Part shown: in pieces, positions 61,624-64,000 of the stretch | Numbering within the stretch: the stretch's first letter is position 1 | Layout of the letters: every line of letters begins with the position of its first letter | Source of the DNA: Pseudomonadales bacterium | Lineage (GTDB): Bacteria; Pseudomonadota; Gammaproteobacteria; Pseudomonadales; Azotimanducaceae | Direction of reading: 5' to 3' | Length of the DNA stretch: 64,000 nucleotides | Assembly: GCA_024234635.1 (NCBI GenBank) | Contig: JACKNX010000005.1 | Span: 62,001-126,000 of the forward strand | Translations under genes and position numbers: made by a program | Notes under the pieces: model-generated | Seen by the model: only the letters and a program-made list of their open reading frames with translations | The model's database searches: none | What the model was told of the DNA's origin: nothing

Positions 61624-63849
61624 TCACGCCTCCCGCTCCTCCACCCGGTAATCGAAATCGTGTCTGCTGATCGGCAGTTCACGGATGCGGTGCCCCGTGG
61701 CATCGAAGATGGCGTTCGCCACTGCCGGCGCGATGCCTGGCGTACCCGGCTCGCCACCGCCGCCCATGGGCGCCCCGCTATTGAGGATGTGTACCTCAAT
61801 GACCGGCGCCTCGTCCATGCGTACCACGCGATAGTCGTGGAAGTTGCTCTGCAGCACCGCGCCATTGTCGATGCTGATTTCGCCGTACAACGCCGCCGTG
61901 AGGCCGTAGAGGATGCCGGACTCCATCTGCGCCGAAAGGCCATCCGGTGTCACCGCATAACCCGCATCCACCGCGCAGACCACGCGCTCCACCCTGGGCC
62001 GGTTGTTCACCATGGCCACTTCGGCAACGGTTGCGACGATGGAACCGAACGACTGCTGCAGCGCAATGCCTCGTCCGTGTCCCGGCTCCCGTGGACGCGT
62101 CCAGCCCGCTTTTCCGGCGGCGAGATCCAGCACCGCCAGGTGACGCGGCTTGTCAGCCAGAAGTTCCCGTCGCAGTTCGTATGGGTCGCGCCCCACGGCC
62201 GCGGCCACTTCATCGAAGAAGGCTTCGGTGAAGAAACCATGCTGCGAATGGTCGACGCTGCGCCATGGACCGAACGGCACGTGCGTCGGGCTGCTCGTGA
62301 AATGCACGAACCGGTTGGCCACCGCATAGGGAATGAGTGGCGCCTCCACGGGCTCGTGCTTGTCCACGAACTGGTTTTCCCAGGCCAGAATGCGACCGTC
62401 CGCAGCAATGCCCGCCCGGAATCGGGAGGTCACCGCGGGTCGGTAGTGATCGTGGCGTATGTCCTCCTCGCGGGACCAGATGAGTTTTACGGGAACACCG
62501 GCTTCACGGGCAATCAGCGCCGCCTGGATGGCAACGTCGTTCTGCGACCGCCGCCCGAATCCGCCGCCCATGTAGTGGTTGTGCACGCGTACCGTTTCCG
62601 GCGCGATACCCAGCGCCGCGGCGACGTCGTGCTTGGTGCCGAGCGGATTCTGCGAGCCAAGCCATACCTCACAGGCGCCATCACTGAGGGCAACGGTGGC
62701 GTTCATGGGCTCCATGCAGGCGTGCGCCAGAAAGGGCACGCGATACGTCGCCTCGACCACCCGCGCCGCATTCGCCAGCACGCCTCGCGCATCCCCCACC
62801 TGCTCGTCGCGCTCCTCCCGGCCGTCTTCCAACGCCTGGGCCATGGACGCATCAAACTGTTTGTACAACGCCTCGCTGGAACGCGAGTCAGCCTCCGTGG
62901 CGGACCATTGCGGCCGCAGGGAGGCAACAGCCTGTTGCGCCTGCCACCAGCCATCCGCCACCACGGCAACCGCATCCTTCAACGTCACCACGGCGTGCAC
63001 GCCGGGCCGGCGCGACACCTCATCGGCATCCACCGACGTCAGCACCGCGCCGAATACCGGCGCGTTCACCACCGCCGCGTACTTCATGCCTTCGACAACC
63101 GCATCGATGCCGAACCTGGCGCTGCCATCGACCTTCGCCGGGATGTCGCGGCGGGGGACGCTGGTACCCATGATGCGGAATTCGTCCACGCGCTTGAGCG
63201 TTGGTTGTACCGGCGGCCGGCGGGCACCCGCGGCGGGCGCAAACTGGCCATAAGTCGCCTCCCTGCCGGTTGCCGGGTGCAACAGGCGACCGGCTGCCGC
63301 CACGACATCCTGGACAGGCACACCCCAGGCCTCCGCCGCGGCCTCGCGCAACATCTGTCGCGCGGCAGCGCCGGCGACGCGCATGCCTACGCGACCGGTG
63401 TTGCGCACACTGTTGCTACCACCGGTGATCTGCAGATGCATGGCCTTACCCACTTGCAGAAACAGGCCGTCGATCGTCGGGTCGAGGCTTTTCGGCACGC
63501 GCGTGTCACCCAGGATGTACCCACGACCCAGGGCATAGTTGGCGTAGGCATCCTCCGCCGGCGCTTCGCGGATCCGCACCATCGACCAGTCCGCATCCAG
63601 CTCATCCGCCAGCATCTGCGTCAGCGCCGTGTGCACCCCCTGCCCCATCTCCGAATGCGGGATGACCGCGGTAACCACGTTGTCGGGCCCGATCAACACC
63701 CAGTCGTTGACCATCGCCTCACCCTCGCCGGCCACCAGCGGCGCCAGCTCTCCCTGCCGCCGCCCCGGCCGGATGGCAACACCAACGGCAAACACGCCGC
63801 CTGCCAGCACCCCTGCGGTAATCAGTCCCCGCCGAGTCCACTTACCCAT
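61624..63849 (-). CDS. Molybdenum-hydroxylase large subunit (isoquinoline 1-oxidoreductase beta-like)
   Basis: A 741-residue xanthine-dehydrogenase-family subunit. The start MGKWTRRGLITAGVLAGG carries a twin-arginine-like signal (TRRGLI), so it is probably Tat-exported with its cofactor. Motifs: HSEMGQGVHTALTQMLADEL, GGSNSVRNTGRVGMRVAGAAARQ, HNHYMGGGFGRRSQND, GGGGEPGTPGIAPAVANAIFDATG. The fused duplicated layout matches the IorB/CoxL-type beta subunit (single chain, about 700-750 residues). The Fe-S subunit gene overlaps its start by 8 bases. XdhC and MocA-like genes at 18-19.7 kb could mature it. Confidence 0.92.
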   Translation of the reverse strand: MGKWTRRGLITAGVLAGGVFAVGVAIRPGRRQGELAPLVAGEGEAMVNDWVLIGPDNVVTAVIPHSEMGQGVHTALTQMLADELDADWSMVRIREAPAEDAYANYALGRGYILGDTRVPKSLDPTIDGLFLQVGKAMHLQITGGSNSVRNTGRVGMRVAGAAARQMLREAAAEAWGVPVQDVVAAAGRLLHPATGREATYGQFAPAAGARRPPVQPTLKRVDEFRIMGTSVPRRDIPAKVDGSARFGIDAVVEGMKYAAVVNAPVFGAVLTSVDADEVSRRPGVHAVVTLKDAVAVVADGWWQAQQAVASLRPQWSATEADSRSSEALYKQFDASMAQALEDGREERDEQVGDARGVLANAARVVEATYRVPFLAHACMEPMNATVALSDGACEVWLGSQNPLGTKHDVAAALGIAPETVRVHNHYMGGGFGRRSQNDVAIQAALIAREAGVPVKLIWSREEDIRHDHYRPAVTSRFRAGIAADGRILAWENQFVDKHEPVEAPLIPYAVANRFVHFTSSPTHVPFGPWRSVDHSQHGFFTEAFFDEVAAAVGRDPYELRRELLADKPRHLAVLDLAAGKAGWTRPREPGHGRGIALQQSFGSIVATVAEVAMVNNRPRVERVVCAVDAGYAVTPDGLSAQMESGILYGLTAALYGEISIDNGAVLQSNFHDYRVVRMDEAPVIEVHILNSGAPMGGGGEPGTPGIAPAVANAIFDATGHRIRELPISRHDFDYRVEEREA

Positions 63850-64000
63850 GCCGCTTCTCCCGCCGTGGTTCGTACACACCCACGGCCGGCTCCGACGCCG
63901 GCGCTTCAGTCGACCTCCCGGCAGCCTGCCGGATGGCGCGGCGGATGCGACCGTACATGCCACACCGGCACAGGTTGCCGCGCATCGCAGCGTCAATGGC
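63842..64000 (-). CDS. [2Fe-2S] small subunit of the molybdenum hydroxylase, C-terminal fragment
   Basis: The last 52 residues before the right edge. The fragment contains AAMRGNLCRCGMYGRIRRAIRQAA, the C-terminal cysteine pair (CRCG) of the second [2Fe-2S] cluster in IorA/CoxS-type subunits, followed by a Pro/Glu-rich tail. The remainder is outside the window. Its TAA overlaps the large-subunit ATG by 8 bases, the usual coupling for these pairs. Confidence 0.9.
   Translation of the reverse strand, partial: AIDAAMRGNLCRCGMYGRIRRAIRQAAGRSTEAPASEPAVGVYEPRREKRHG

Overview
This is a high-GC (by eye a little over 60%), gene-dense window from a Gram-negative chromosome. Two TonB-dependent receptors, a lipoprotein, PepN, a GlpG-like rhomboid, GlmS, NadK, CysE and a complete MoxR/Bat cluster point to an aerobic heterotrophic proteobacterium, most likely a gammaproteobacterium. 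I cannot place it to genus. No rRNA, tRNA, CRISPR array or prophage was recognised.

Layout. 0-6.1 kb: MoxR/DUF58/DUF4381/BatA/BatB-TPR/BatD operon, truncated at the left edge. 6.1-9.4 kb: a PPOX-family protein, a tandem repeat and a TonB-dependent receptor with a clear terminator. 9.4-14.1 kb: carotenoid oxygenase, SDR and Zn-alcohol dehydrogenase, divergent from a two-part phytanoyl-CoA-dioxygenase-like protein. 14.4-21.9 kb: mostly housekeeping (pepN, rhomboid, XdhC, MocA-like, nadK, cysE, a zinc ribbon). 21.9-29.2 kb: AraC-type regulator, then amidohydrolase, TonB receptor and lipoprotein amidohydrolase, which looks like an uptake-and-hydrolysis locus. 29.3-35.6 kb: mixed small enzymes (DsbA-like, Zn-ADH, GST-like, D-cysteine desulfhydrase-like, NUDIX). 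35.7-37.8 kb: a stand-alone molybdopterin oxidoreductase with a TTG start. 38.2-41.2 kb: an amidohydrolase and a REP-associated-type (Y1/HUH) transposase surrounded by short tandem repeats. 41.2-46.7 kb: a tightly coupled four-gene operon of Lon-like protease, USP-like protein, COG2403-like P-loop protein and carbamate kinase. 46.8-51.4 kb: PQQ dehydrogenase, phosphotransferase (APH with a DUF6285-like tail) and acyl-CoA dehydrogenase, translationally coupled. 51.7-57.4 kb: DUF454, histidine phosphatase, OYE/dienoyl-CoA-reductase-like flavoenzyme, divergent MerR/ICMT pair, GNAT and a second PPOX-like protein. 57.6-59.7 kb: glmS and a small partner. 59.8-64 kb: DUF3604 protein and an Ior-type molybdenum hydroxylase whose Fe-S subunit runs off the right edge.

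The most unusual signal is a dispersed short repeat family sharing the core GTGNNTGTCCA. It forms small tandem clusters at about 6.74, 34.62, 38.02, 39.47, 41.09 and 46.06 kb, with single copies elsewhere. Most clusters lie within about 7 kb of the transposase. Two clusters lie inside genes, in a D-cysteine-desulfhydrase-like enzyme and a carbamate kinase, with periods divisible by three, so they add peptide repeats without breaking the frame. The second notable feature is the Lon-like/USP/COG2403/carbamate-kinase operon, which has no arginine deiminase or ornithine carbamoyltransferase gene nearby and whose Lon-like protein has lost a recognisable Walker A motif.

Molybdenum enzymes recur: XdhC and MocA-like maturation genes (18-19.7 kb), a DMSO-reductase-family enzyme (35.7 kb) and a CO-dehydrogenase/xanthine-dehydrogenase-type enzyme (61.6-64 kb). 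All family assignments come from reading motifs and overall protein character; no database search was run.
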